A stretch of DNA of 64,000 bases from Natribacillus halophilus (lineage in GTDB: Bacteria > Bacillota > Bacilli > Bacillales > Marinococcaceae), in the NCBI RefSeq assembly GCF_900100185.1, contig NZ_FNEN01000010.1, positions 1-64,000 of the forward strand, in the 5' to 3' direction. The notes under the pieces were generated by a model. That model searched no databases, was not told the DNA's origin, and was given only the letters and a program-made list of their open reading frames with translations. Position numbers and translations under genes: made by a program. Positions 8,013 to 17,220 of the stretch are shown piece after piece (within the stretch, counting starts at the first letter, position 1; every line of letters starts with the position of its first letter).

Positions 8013-8987
8013 TTGAAAGCGTCATTCAAACATGTATGGGAGCGGATGAAACGGCGGAAAGCAAGCATTCATCGGCCGCCAAAAGAAAAATCAACCATCA
8101 AAAAAGATACGTCGAGACGGACAGCGATCGCCGTTTGGATGCTCATTGGCGGATTATTATTTTTCTCGATGCTTGCCGTGATGCTTTCGATGCATACCCG
8201 TTCTACGTTCAATGATCTACGTGCGGCGGTCGTTGATGATGATCAAGAACCAGAAGAAGAAGATTCGGACATGGATGTTGTTACGGCGGATGCCTTTTTA
8301 AGCGATTTTGTGGAAGCGTATATCAATGTGAGGGATGATTCGGAAGCGTTAGAGGAACGGCAGGGCGCATTAGAGCCCTTTATGGCTTCGATGGAAACGG
8401 ATGATGAATGGGATATGTATGACGTGGATATGGACGGGGAACGACGACTCGAACATGCAGCGTTGTTTCATGTTGACGAGACGGATGATGGCGGCGTTTT
8501 TCAATATGAGGTCACTTATATCAATGAATACGACGATGAAAGCGAAGAAAAGACCCTGCTCCTTCACGTCCCACTGGCTGAAGCAGATGGGCAATATGCA
8601 GTGACGGGGGAACCGTATTTTACGCAAGTGTATGATTTGGGTGCTTCTTCGATCACGCTTGAAGATGAAGAAAGAAACATGGATGCGTATGTGGGGGATG
8701 AACAGGAAGCGATTCTTGCCTTTCTGGATGATTTTTTTGAGGAATATGCCTCGGGGGACGAAAACGATTTAACGTATATGATGAGGGACCCGGAAAGTTT
8801 AAACGGGGCTTTTGTTTATGAAGGCATGGCAAATGAAACGATGGAGCAACAAACGGATGGCTTTTTGGTCCATACAGAGGTTCAGATGGTCGAAGAAGTG
8901 ACAGACCTTGCGTATGCCTTTGACGTTAATCTTTATTTGGAAGACATGAACGGAAACTATATGGTGACGCAAATGGATTATGAGTAG
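8013..8987 (+). CDS. TcpC-like conjugal transfer protein (Tn916 Orf13 / ICEBs1 ConB)
   Basis: 324 aa from TTG 8013, with GAGGGGATGAAGGG upstream. A basic cytoplasmic N-terminus is followed by one membrane segment (about residues 42-63, WMLIGGLLFFSMLAVMLS) and an extracellular, extremely Asp/Glu-rich part holding two NTF2-like (VirB8-type) repeats (about 90-205 and 225-320). TcpC proteins are a structural piece of the Gram-positive mating channel. The strong acidity of the outside domain suits a high-salt environment. First gene of the channel operon 8013-12238. Confidence 0.85.
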   Translation: MKASFKHVWERMKRRKASIHRPPKEKSTIKKDTSRRTAIAVWMLIGGLLFFSMLAVMLSMHTRSTFNDLRAAVVDDDQEPEEEDSDMDVVTADAFLSDFVEAYINVRDDSEALEERQGALEPFMASMETDDEWDMYDVDMDGERRLEHAALFHVDETDDGGVFQYEVTYINEYDDESEEKTLLLHVPLAEADGQYAVTGEPYFTQVYDLGASSITLEDEERNMDAYVGDEQEAILAFLDDFFEEYASGDENDLTYMMRDPESLNGAFVYEGMANETMEQQTDGFLVHTEVQMVEEVTDLAYAFDVNLYLEDMNGNYMVTQMDYE

Positions 8988-8999
8988 GAGGGGAGGCTC

Positions 9000-9254
9000 A
9001 TGGACATGATGGCATGGATCACGATTGTAGGGCAAGCCAACTTGCCTGATTTGTCGGCGGTTGAAAATTGGGGTTTGAATATTGTAACGCAAGTCATCAC
9101 CTTAATTGTGATTTTTTTGGTGACGAAGCATCTGGCCAAATTTCGGGTCGGTGCCGTGGTTTCGGCTTGTATCTTTGCAGCGGTTGTGACGTTTGTGGTG
9201 CAAAATTGGGATCAAGTGACGGAATGGGTGGAGGCATTAATTGATCTCTTGTAG
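9000..9254 (+). CDS. Small membrane protein, TcpD/ConC-like
   Basis: 84 aa, directly after the TcpC-like gene; ATG follows AGGAGGGGAGGCTC. Two hydrophobic helices are visible (about residues 28-44 and 50-67). Small two-helix proteins stand at this place in Tn916/ICEBs1-type operons (ConC, TcpD). The assignment is by position and topology more than by sequence. Confidence 0.75.
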   Translation: MDMMAWITIVGQANLPDLSAVENWGLNIVTQVITLIVIFLVTKHLAKFRVGAVVSACIFAAVVTFVVQNWDQVTEWVEALIDLL

Positions 9255-9330
9255 GTGTTATGAACACTATCATTCCCATCTTTCGTTTTGTAGCGTTGGT
9301 TGAATGGATGATTGGATGAGGGGGGCTTTG

Positions 9331-9855
9331 ATGCGCGTGATTTTTAACTATCGGCAGGCCTTGCGAGAACCGAAAAAAATCCAACAAATCACGGAAAACT
9401 ATTCGTTGCCATTTTCGATTGAGTTCATCCCTGCGATGAACTTTTTAATTTTTATGGCCATGACAGCCGGTGTGCTTTATGGCATCCATACGGTTTTTCC
9501 GTTTGCATTGGAATGGACATTTGTCATCTTTCTGATTGGGATTCCCCTTATGTTAACGGCGTTAGTGAAAAAAATACAGCCCGATGGGAAAAACATTTAT
9601 CTCTACATCTATGATTTTGTCAAGTATTTGGTCAGCGTGAAACTCCCGAACAAACGGCTTTGCCATGATCGGCCCGTGGCATGGATGAAGGATGCAAGAA
9701 TTCAATTTCGTCAATGTGTGAAAGTGGGGAGAAAGAAACATGGGCGTATTAAAAACACCGATCAAAACGATGATGGGGAATTTATTGTTAACGAGTACGG
9801 GCGACGTGTGGGCGTTCTATCGTATTCAAAGCACATCGATTCCCAAGCAGAATGA
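9331..9855 (+). CDS. TcpE-family conjugal transfer membrane protein (Tn916 Orf17 / ConD)
   Basis: About 174 aa from ATG 9331 (MRVIFNYRQALREPKKI), preceded by GAGGGGGG; the in-frame ATGs further up lack a ribosome site. Two adjacent membrane helices (about residues 36-55 and 58-78) in the N-terminal half, then a basic cytoplasmic tail. Its last 116 bases overlap the start of the TcpF gene in another frame, so the two are probably translated together. Confidence 0.87.
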   Translation: MRVIFNYRQALREPKKIQQITENYSLPFSIEFIPAMNFLIFMAMTAGVLYGIHTVFPFALEWTFVIFLIGIPLMLTALVKKIQPDGKNIYLYIYDFVKYLVSVKLPNKRLCHDRPVAWMKDARIQFRQCVKVGRKKHGRIKNTDQNDDGEFIVNEYGRRVGVLSYSKHIDSQAE

Positions 9856-12238
9856 AAAAGTCGTGGATAGTTATAAAAAGAATTGGAAGCAATGCCTGGA
9901 AGAATTAACGGATTATCAGGATGTTCACTTTATGATGTATCCGCAGGAGTTTCGCTTAAACGAACGATTGGAGGACCTGTACCAAGATGTTGCCATGGAT
10001 GCAGAAGCGATGGCGACGTATTACATGGATGAAACGCTCAACTTGTTGGAACAACGGTTGGGGCGACTCACCAAAAATGATTTCATTTTAGGCGTTCGAT
10101 TGAAAATGGAACGAATCAACGTGGACGCCGAATTAAAAGAAAATGTGTTCTCGCTTTTTTCGGGTGTGACGGATACGATTGTCAATCTATTAGGGTGGGA
10201 GCAGCACGTGTCTGCTTCCTTTTTTGAGCAATTTCGGGAAGCCGAAGGCGAGTTAGCGAATGTGGTTGCCATGGTTGGGGGCGTAAAACTAACCGAGCGT
10301 GAATTGATTTATGTGAACCGCTTTCATTTTATGCGGGGGTTAGATCATGACGTATCGGAAGAAATGGATCATGCGTCGCCGGAAGCCATTACCAATACTA
10401 TGATTGATCCGACAACGCCATCGGTGCTTCACCTTCATAGTGATGAAGATGACGGGTACATCTCGTTTGTGGTGGTGGATGAATACCACCATAACATGGC
10501 CGGGAGTGAATTGTTTTATGAAGCCCAATCCCTTCCGTTTCCCGTTGAGATCGATATCAAAGCGCAAGTGGAAAGTAAAACCAAAACAAAAACGAATGTC
10601 AATCTCAAAAAACAACAATTGCGAGAATCCGCTAAAGAGCAAAATCGGATTGGCGATGAAACGGATGCATCGGTCGCCACCAGTGATTATTTAGTGCGGC
10701 AGCTCCAGGATGAGATTAAAAAAGACGACGTTCATATGATCAATTGGATCGCCGTCCTGATTGTGGATGGAAAAACCAAAAAAGCCTGTTTGAATCGTGC
10801 CAAAGCCGTTAAACGCCATATGAAATCGGCAGGGATGATTTGTCGTGTGCCTGTGGCGGATCAACTTCTATTGTTCTATCAAAGTTTGCCCGGCAAACGT
10901 CTCGATTTAACCCATCGGAATTGGCTCCAAAAAACCACCCAGGATGGGTTAGCGGAAAACTTTTTTGCGGTAAATGCGGATGTCGGTTCAAAGGTCGGAT
11001 ACTTTATTGGATGGATTGACCGGTTTGACAAGCATACCGATTTGGCAGCAGCGATTCAGTCGAGTCGAGACCCGATCTTTTTTCATCCGTTTTTAGCGAA
11101 TCAACAAGTCAAGGGCTCGAAAACGAGATCCCCCCATGTGCTGATCACAGGCGATACCGGCAATGGAAAATCGTTTTTGGCAAAGTTGCTGTTTCTCTAT
11201 ATCACGATGATGGATGTGAAATGTTTATATATTGACCCGAAAAAAGAGTTACGAAAATGGATACGGAAAGCGATGATCCATCCCGACGTGAAAAAAGATT
11301 TTCCTTTATTTGTGGAGCATTTGAAAACGTTCCACTTTATTACGCTTGATGCGGAAGACGAAGAAAATTGGGGTGCGTTAGATCCCATTTCTTTTTTGCC
11401 ACCGATGCAGGCGAAAGAAATGGTAGAAATGATTGTGTCGCAAGTGTATAGCTTTAAGGGCAAAGATGATGTTCATACGGCGTTCTTAAAAGCGATTACG
11501 ACGGTCATTGAACAAAAAGAGAAAGGCTATCAAGTTGGAACAACACACGTGATTGAAGCATTAACCGCCCATGAGGAACCGGCGGTGCGAAAGGCCGGGG
11601 CATTTTTAGCGGAAGTGACGGCTGATTCCGTCATGAAATTATGTGTGCATGATGGGTCAAACGATGCGTTATCCCTTGATAAACGAATCAGTATTGTTGA
11701 AATTGAGAATTTAGATTTACCGGAAGCCACCGACAGTATCGAAAGTTATACGAATGCGCAATTAAAATCCAGTGCGGTGATGTATGCCCTGGGAAAGTAT
11801 TGTGAACTCTTTGGGAAAACGAAAGAAGAACGAACGGCCGAGTTTATGGATGAGGCATGGATGATCACAGCGAATGCCACGGGGCGGAAAGTGGAAAAGC
11901 AAATGCGACGAGTGGGGCGAAGTTACAATAATGCCTTGTTCTTCATCTCTCAAAGCACCAAGGATGCCCTACGAGAAGAAGAAAGTGGGAACTATGGGGT
12001 GGCCTTTGCCTTTGACGAACCCAACGAACGTCCCGACGTTTTAACATGGATGAATATGGAGGCCACGGAAGAAAATATTGAGATGCTTGAGGACATGTAC
12101 CAAGGGCAATGTTTGATGAAAGATTATTATGGTCGAACAGCGAAAATGAGTGTGGAATGTTTGTTTGATGAATGGACTTCGGCCTTTGAAACGGTGGAAG
12201 CCTCAGCTGTTGCATCCGCTGAAGAAAAATATTTATAG
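9740..12238 (+). CDS. VirB4/TcpF-type conjugation ATPase (Tn916 Orf16 / ConE)
   Basis: 832 aa, the normal length for the family. The C-terminal half is a HerA/VirB4 ATPase: Walker A ITGDTGNGKSFLA (about 468-480) and Walker B FMDEAWMI (702-709), then the sensor-like FFISQSTKDA. The N-terminal half is the VirB4 channel-binding part. It is the motor of the mating channel at the membrane. It starts inside tcpE and ends just before a terminator. Confidence 0.94.
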   Translation: MGVLKTPIKTMMGNLLLTSTGDVWAFYRIQSTSIPKQNEKVVDSYKKNWKQCLEELTDYQDVHFMMYPQEFRLNERLEDLYQDVAMDAEAMATYYMDETLNLLEQRLGRLTKNDFILGVRLKMERINVDAELKENVFSLFSGVTDTIVNLLGWEQHVSASFFEQFREAEGELANVVAMVGGVKLTERELIYVNRFHFMRGLDHDVSEEMDHASPEAITNTMIDPTTPSVLHLHSDEDDGYISFVVVDEYHHNMAGSELFYEAQSLPFPVEIDIKAQVESKTKTKTNVNLKKQQLRESAKEQNRIGDETDASVATSDYLVRQLQDEIKKDDVHMINWIAVLIVDGKTKKACLNRAKAVKRHMKSAGMICRVPVADQLLLFYQSLPGKRLDLTHRNWLQKTTQDGLAENFFAVNADVGSKVGYFIGWIDRFDKHTDLAAAIQSSRDPIFFHPFLANQQVKGSKTRSPHVLITGDTGNGKSFLAKLLFLYITMMDVKCLYIDPKKELRKWIRKAMIHPDVKKDFPLFVEHLKTFHFITLDAEDEENWGALDPISFLPPMQAKEMVEMIVSQVYSFKGKDDVHTAFLKAITTVIEQKEKGYQVGTTHVIEALTAHEEPAVRKAGAFLAEVTADSVMKLCVHDGSNDALSLDKRISIVEIENLDLPEATDSIESYTNAQLKSSAVMYALGKYCELFGKTKEERTAEFMDEAWMITANATGRKVEKQMRRVGRSYNNALFFISQSTKDALREEESGNYGVAFAFDEPNERPDVLTWMNMEATEENIEMLEDMYQGQCLMKDYYGRTAKMSVECLFDEWTSAFETVEASAVASAEEKYL

Positions 12239-12240
12239 CG

Positions 12241-12272
12241 AGAAGAGTCACGGTCCACGTGGCTCTTTTTTA
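12241..12272 (+). terminator. Intrinsic terminator after the VirB4-like gene
   Basis: AAGAGTCACG pairs with CGTGGCTCTT around GTCCA, followed by a T-run. Confidence 0.75.
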
Positions 12273-12397
12273 AGTGATTGGTTTTAAATACTGTGATCGT
12301 GACCGTGTGTATCGCGTATGTACGGAAAACGACGGAACGAAGGTGATGGACGACGTTCATTGATGAACACGGTTGGATGAAGAAGGGAGGGATTGGG

Positions 12398-14554
12398 GTG
12401 TGGTCGAAAAGACGCGTGGTCCTCATGCTTATCATGGGGATCTTTTTGCTTTTTCCCTCGGTGGGGATGGCTTTTATCCCCGGATTGTTTGAGAGTGATG
12501 AAGATGCCGATGACGTGATGAATCCTCCCGACACGGTCGAAGAAGGCGGTGTGGAGGTGGAAAGTGAACGTTTCCCTATGGAATCCTATAGGGTCAACAA
12601 TGAATCGAACGATGAAAACATCATGGGCATTTTTGTAAGTATAAGTAACGCTGTCATGACGTTTTCAGGGCATGTGGTCTTACTCGTGGACACGGTTTTG
12701 GATGAATTATTTTCGCTTAATCCGATTGAACGATTTGCAGGGGCGATTAATCTAATCTCCCAATCCATTTATGACACCTTACAGGAACGCTTTGGTCAAT
12801 TATTGTTTCTTATCGCGATGGGATATATCACGTTTGTGATTGTCACAAAGGCATCCTTTCGAGAAGCCATCCGTCGTTTTATGTTATTTATCGGTGTGTT
12901 GATCTTTGCTGGGTTTTGGATGTTGAACAGTGGCTTTTTTATGCAGACGTTTAATGCGCTGTCTTTAGAGATGCAAGGGCACTTGATTGACGCCGGCAGT
13001 GGGATGTTTCATATGGTTGATGGCGATGGGGTGTATGATCAGTCCGGTTACATTGATGTGGAAGACCCGATGGATGGCACAATTGCGATGATGCGTAATG
13101 TCTATTTTGAACTGGCGATAAAACGCCCCTATATGATCGTTAATTATGGTGAAACGAGCGAAGATGCAGTTAATGAAAATGATGCGGTAGATACAGAAGA
13201 CTATGGCGGCAGCCAGTATAATCGTTTTGATCGACTTTTAGCGTTTGATTCCACGGAAGATGGGCAGGCCTTAAAGCAACAATATGTCGAGGAGGAAGAG
13301 GTGGATCAAAACGAGAATCTGTCGATGGGTTCAGGGGCCGTCTTTACCCAGCTGGGTCAAGTGCTGATTGGTTTACTGGTCGCCCTTTTTCTTGGCATTC
13401 CATTTACGGTTTTGGGCTTTTTAAATTTTTTGTTGCAGTTGATCGCGTTAGCCTTAGCCTTTTTCCTTCCGTTTTCCTTGATCCTGTCGTATATTCCACA
13501 CTTTGCGTATAGCGGTTTTAAAACCTTTTTTAAATTGTTGACGGTATTTTTAGTGAAAGCCATGTTGGGGCTGATCGTCGCGTTTGTCTATGTTTTGACG
13601 TTTGTCGTGGAAACCATGGTACCGCCGGATACCTTTGGGTTGTATTTGGCGAATGTCACGGTGTTGATATTCTTGCTTATTCTTCTCATGAAAAAGCGAG
13701 ACGCTTTGGTGAAATTGATCACGGCCGGACGTGTGCAGTCGTTGGACGGCCAATTTATGAATCAAGTGAATCAACGCATGGTCAACCCTGCGATGGATAA
13801 AGTCGGAAAGACGGCGTCCGCATTTAATCCGACCGCGGGAATGATGATCCATAAAATGAATCGAATGCGCCAACCATCAACGGAAAGGCCTACGCCCCGT
13901 TCATCGTCGAAGGCGGAAGCCAGCCAAGAAACCATGCATACGCAAGGCCAAGAGCAACGGGCTTCTCAAAAGGATCAACGTTTAGAAGGCGATCAACCGT
14001 CTAATCGTCAATATCATCAACCAGAAGAACGTCGCCCGCAAACGGATCAGAAAGAGAAAAAACAGAAGAAAAAGGAAAAACGAGGCGACGAGAGGAAAAG
14101 CGATGCGTCGAAAGAAGGGTTTCGTCCCGATAACAAGAAACGGAACAAAGATGGGTCAACGAAAAGGAGACATAAGCGTCGGTCTGATTTAGAAGATCGT
14201 CCGAAGAAACGTTCATCGAAGGATCATGCGGATGTAAACCAAAAGGAAAAACGAGGCGAAGAGAAGAAACGGAATGCACCGAAAGAAGCGTCACGTCTTG
14301 ATAGCAAGAAACAGAACAAAAATGGGTTAACGAAAAGGAAATATAAGCGTCGATCCGATTCATCAGAGCGCCGGATGGATCATTCATCGAAACATCATGT
14401 GAACATGAACCCAAAGGAAAAACGAGGGCAACCTTCGCCGAAGAAAAATCAAAGCCGAAAGGGAAATGACCACCCGAAACGGACCCCGCAAGAGAGAAAG
14501 GATGAAAAGGTAGAAAAGGAAATAAAACCCGTTGATAAAAAGGACAATCGTTAA
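12398..14554 (+). CDS. TcpH/ConG-type polytopic mating-channel protein (Tn916 Orf15) with a basic repeat tail
   Basis: About 718 aa. GTG 12398 is preferred because AAGGGAGG lies 8 bases before it; ATG 12377 would place that site inside the gene. A signal-peptide-like start (VVLMLIMGIFLLFPSVGMA) is followed by several membrane helices in two groups (about residues 135-180 and 310-440), as in VirB6-like channel proteins. From about residue 455 the tail is hydrophilic and very rich in Lys, Arg and Gln, with a 57-residue tandem repeat. The tail is much longer and more basic than the membrane core would need. Confidence 0.88.
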   Translation: MWSKRRVVLMLIMGIFLLFPSVGMAFIPGLFESDEDADDVMNPPDTVEEGGVEVESERFPMESYRVNNESNDENIMGIFVSISNAVMTFSGHVVLLVDTVLDELFSLNPIERFAGAINLISQSIYDTLQERFGQLLFLIAMGYITFVIVTKASFREAIRRFMLFIGVLIFAGFWMLNSGFFMQTFNALSLEMQGHLIDAGSGMFHMVDGDGVYDQSGYIDVEDPMDGTIAMMRNVYFELAIKRPYMIVNYGETSEDAVNENDAVDTEDYGGSQYNRFDRLLAFDSTEDGQALKQQYVEEEEVDQNENLSMGSGAVFTQLGQVLIGLLVALFLGIPFTVLGFLNFLLQLIALALAFFLPFSLILSYIPHFAYSGFKTFFKLLTVFLVKAMLGLIVAFVYVLTFVVETMVPPDTFGLYLANVTVLIFLLILLMKKRDALVKLITAGRVQSLDGQFMNQVNQRMVNPAMDKVGKTASAFNPTAGMMIHKMNRMRQPSTERPTPRSSSKAEASQETMHTQGQEQRASQKDQRLEGDQPSNRQYHQPEERRPQTDQKEKKQKKKEKRGDERKSDASKEGFRPDNKKRNKDGSTKRRHKRRSDLEDRPKKRSSKDHADVNQKEKRGEEKKRNAPKEASRLDSKKQNKNGLTKRKYKRRSDSSERRMDHSSKHHVNMNPKEKRGQPSPKKNQSRKGNDHPKRTPQERKDEKVEKEIKPVDKKDNR
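14072..14460 (+). repeat. 171-bp (57-codon) in-frame tandem repeat
   Basis: Units start with codons KEKRG at 14072, 14243 and 14414, exactly 171 bases apart. Two full units are followed by the beginning of a third. Shared blocks include KEKRG, SKEG/PKEA, KKRNKDG/KKQNKNG and TKR-KRRSD. It encodes the basic tail of the TcpH-like protein. Confidence 0.85.
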
Positions 14555-14592
14555 GGGATGCTTGCGGGCATTCCTTTTTTGGTGGTGATACA

Positions 14593-15624
14593 TTGAAAGG
14601 GATCAATGGCCTGATTGTTGGTGTTTTTGGGGTTGTATGTTTTGTTTTGATGGTGGTTGGTACTTTAGTGATGATGATGGGGTCGTTTTTGATCACACAA
14701 GAAAATGAAGGCGATGGGGTAACCGACGAGCAAGATTTGGTTTGTGAAGGCAACCAAGTGAATGAGGATGTGGAACGTTATGAGCCTCATTTTGAACGTT
14801 ATGCGGGGGAAAACGGGATCGATGATCAGGTGGATATTCTTATGGCGATGACGATGCAGGAATCAGGAGGGCAACTAGCGGATGTGATGCAGTCGTCAGA
14901 GTCAATGGGTGATCCCGTAAATACCATTAATAGTCCTGAACAGTCGATTGAGCAAGGGGTCTCTTACTATGCGGATATGTATGAACAAGCAAACGGTGAC
15001 ACGGAACTGGCTATGCAGGGCTATAACATGGGTGGCGGCTACATCGACTATGTGCAGGACAATCATGATGGTGAGCATAGTCGAGATGTGGCCTATGAAT
15101 TTGGCGAACAACAAGCGTCGGAGTTAGGGTGGGATAATTACGGGGATGAAGATTATGTGGAGCATGTCATGCAGTATTTAGAGGATTGCGAGGAAACCGA
15201 GCAAGAATCAGGCGATGGCGATTGGGATATGCCTGTTGAACAAGTAAATGTGACATCAGAATTTGGGATGCGTGACCATCCCATTCATAATGAACCACGG
15301 TTACATGCAGGCACGGATTTTGGTTGTAACATGGGCGATGCTATTTATGCCGTGGCAGATGGCACAGTTCAAACCGCCGTTCAGCAAAATACGGGACTCG
15401 GAAACAATATCAAACTTCAGCACGGGAGTGATGAATATAGCGTGTATGGTCACTTGAGTAGCCTCTATGTGAGTGAAGGCGATGAGGTGCAGCAAGGGGA
15501 TCAGATTGGCGAATGTGGATCGACGGGGGATTCGACAGGCCCCCATTTGCACTTGGAACATCATACAGAACCAGAAGCGACGAATGATGAAAAAGAAGAT
15601 CCTGCAGAGATTTTAGATTTATAG
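14593..15624 (+). CDS. Two-domain cell-wall hydrolase: lysozyme-like + M23 peptidase
   Basis: 343 aa from TTG 14593 (GGTGGTGAT upstream). One N-terminal membrane helix (about 7-33), a lysozyme/SLT-like domain (about 58-200; catalytic-Glu context MTMQESGG, then YNMGGGYIDYV) and a C-terminal LytM/M23 zinc peptidase (HAGTDFG about 240 and HLHLEHH about 318). It opens peptidoglycan for the mating channel, like Tn916 Orf14 and ICEBs1 CwlT, but those carry an NlpC/P60 domain instead of M23. Directly downstream of the TcpH-like gene. Confidence 0.93.
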   Translation: MKGINGLIVGVFGVVCFVLMVVGTLVMMMGSFLITQENEGDGVTDEQDLVCEGNQVNEDVERYEPHFERYAGENGIDDQVDILMAMTMQESGGQLADVMQSSESMGDPVNTINSPEQSIEQGVSYYADMYEQANGDTELAMQGYNMGGGYIDYVQDNHDGEHSRDVAYEFGEQQASELGWDNYGDEDYVEHVMQYLEDCEETEQESGDGDWDMPVEQVNVTSEFGMRDHPIHNEPRLHAGTDFGCNMGDAIYAVADGTVQTAVQQNTGLGNNIKLQHGSDEYSVYGHLSSLYVSEGDEVQQGDQIGECGSTGDSTGPHLHLEHHTEPEATNDEKEDPAEILDL

Positions 15625-15669
15625 GGTTTCGTCAAGGAATCAATGACGGATAAGGAAGGAGAATCCATC

Positions 15670-16170
15670 ATGAAAAAAATGATGGTAGCGGTGCTTGTTT
15701 TGGGGTTTGTCGGCGGCTATTTGTTTTTAGAAAATTCACATGTTAAAAATGAATCACAAGCCTTACAACAAGCGTTGGAACAGGTCCAGGATGAAGAAAG
15801 GGAGCATGCATATCACGGGCAAGCAGGGGTGGCGGCGGAACGTTTTGTAGAAGCGTATTTTACGTATGAGGGGCAACCCGTTTGTGAAAACGTTGAACCG
15901 TATGCGGATGTTCGTGTACTAGATGAATTACAGTTTGAAGAACCGGAGATGGGATATGACGATATGGAGGCTGTGCAGTCAAGCGTTGATGATGTCGATG
16001 TTTATTACGGGCCGTCTACAGACGATCAGCAAGCCATTGTGGTTCATTTTGATAATGCCATTCGTTTGGATGGGGTTAATACGAGCACCTATTCCATATT
16101 GGACATGGATATGGTTTTATCGGATGAGACATGGAAAGTTGAAGCATTGCAGTTTTATCAGTTGCCATAA
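15670..16170 (+). CDS. Membrane-anchored acidic protein, possibly single NTF2/TcpC-like domain
   Basis: 166 aa from ATG 15670, preceded by AAGGAAGGAG. One hydrophobic N-terminal segment (KKMMVAVLVLGFVGGYLFL), a short helical linker, then an acidic outside domain with FVEAYFTYEG and a beta-rich end (MVLSDETWKVEALQFYQLP) that resembles one VirB8/TcpC repeat. No firm family. It belongs to the end of the transfer operon. Confidence 0.75.
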   Translation: MKKMMVAVLVLGFVGGYLFLENSHVKNESQALQQALEQVQDEEREHAYHGQAGVAAERFVEAYFTYEGQPVCENVEPYADVRVLDELQFEEPEMGYDDMEAVQSSVDDVDVYYGPSTDDQQAIVVHFDNAIRLDGVNTSTYSILDMDMVLSDETWKVEALQFYQLP

Positions 16171-16248
16171 GGAAAGGAGGTAACGGTTTTAAATCTCGTT
16201 GAGGAGGCGAAAGTTGTAGAATTACTGACGTATTATGAACGAAGAGGG

Positions 16249-16449
16249 ATGGAGAAAGAGAAACAAGATTCCATTTTAACTTTTTTGGATGCAAGGTTTG
16301 GCTCAACTACGGATTTAATACAAAAACAGGTGCGGTCAATCAAAGATTTACAGTTGTTAGATGATGTATTGCAAAAGGTTGTTTCAACGATATCTTTTGA
16401 AGATGCTCAAGAGGTAATTGATGAAGCAGCAAAAAAGCAAAACGAATGA
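16249..16449 (+). CDS. Small hypothetical ICE protein; start codon problematic
   Basis: The frame is open and protein-like back to 16189 (encoding LNLVEEAKVVELLTYYERR before ATG 16249), and a near-perfect AAAGGAGG (16173-16180) lies 8 bases before 16189, but the codon there is TTA, not a start. The likely native start has been lost by one substitution from TTG/ATG, or translation begins at the poorly placed ATG 16249 (66 aa). Helical, hydrophilic, no family recognised. Last gene of the transfer module, followed by a terminator. Confidence 0.55.
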   Translation: MEKEKQDSILTFLDARFGSTTDLIQKQVRSIKDLQLLDDVLQKVVSTISFEDAQEVIDEAAKKQNE

Positions 16450-16492
16450 TTGAATGAATTCTATATCCGTATTGTTTAATTGGTTTATCGAC

Positions 16493-16546
16493 AGCACCAA
16501 TAAAAATACTGACACACGAACACTTTCAGTGTGTTGGTGCTTTTAA
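16493..16546 (+). terminator. Intrinsic terminator at the end of the transfer module
   Basis: AGCACCAA (16493-16500) pairs with TTGGTGCT (16534-16541) around an inner ACACT-TTC-AGTGT hairpin, followed by TTTT. Confidence 0.75.
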
Positions 16547-16689
16547 TTTAACATGACATATCAAGTGTTTTGAGAAAAATGTTCACACATTTCCCAATTC
16601 AGAATGTTTGGGAATAGAAGTTGCATTTGTTACAAAAAGGTGTTCCGCAATACTAACGGGAAATTATGTTGAATAAAAATTTCTCGCTA

Positions 16690-17106
16690 ATTACACACGA
16701 TGGCTGAAGAAATGGGAAGCAATAAATCAAATTTATTTGATGATCGGTCATGTGACGAGGACTTGTGGTTTCTTCGGGAACAAGTTTTAAATGCTTAGCC
16801 ACATCAAGAGAGACCATCTGCATTTGTACTGTCCATTCAAAAAAACGTTTCAGTGTGTTTAGTCTTCGATTAATGGTCTTCGGTTTTAAGGAACGAACCT
16901 TTTGCATGTATTCTCAGTAGTGGATCAAAGTCGGCGTCGTTATCTCATTAGGCACGAAATGAATTTCTTCTTCCTGGTGACGATGCCAGCTATGCTCATA
17001 CCAATTGGCTAAATGTCGTAAGTCACTTGCATACTGCGTTAAAGTCTTGGCACTTAGATCCTCGCTGGATTCTAAATCATTGATAAATAGTTGGATGCAA
17101 TCATTG
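16690..17106 (-). pseudogene. Decayed tyrosine recombinase (phage integrase / XerC-like)
   Basis: On the minus strand the frame encodes an integrase SAM-like N-terminal domain (FINDLESSEDLSAKTLTQYA, then HLANWYE), an in-frame TGA after TPTLIHY, and the continuation MQKVRSLKPKTINRRLNTLK followed by FFEWTVQMQM. The similarity ends near HMTDHQIN at about 16730 and the catalytic domain with the R-H-R-Y residues is absent. It is a remnant of another integrated element. Confidence 0.75.
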
Positions 17107-17147
17107 CCTTAAACCCTTATCTGGCAACGGGTTAAGGCTGTTTTTTC
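17107..17147 (+). terminator. Intrinsic-terminator-like hairpin
   Basis: CCTTAAACCC pairs with GGGTTAAGG, followed by CTGTTTTTT. It stands just outside the IS element. Confidence 0.6.
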
Positions 17148-17220
17148 ATTAATTATTATTGCAAACGTCAAGTTATAACACAGTAGAGGTTCATTCCCTC
17201 TTTATGCTTCCACTTAATTA

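Noticed and set aside
14001-14753. Long minus-strand ORF (250 aa) opposite the channel-protein tail
   Set aside because: Shadow of the Lys/Arg/Asp-rich repeat tail on the plus strand; no ribosome site and repetitive Ser/Pro composition.
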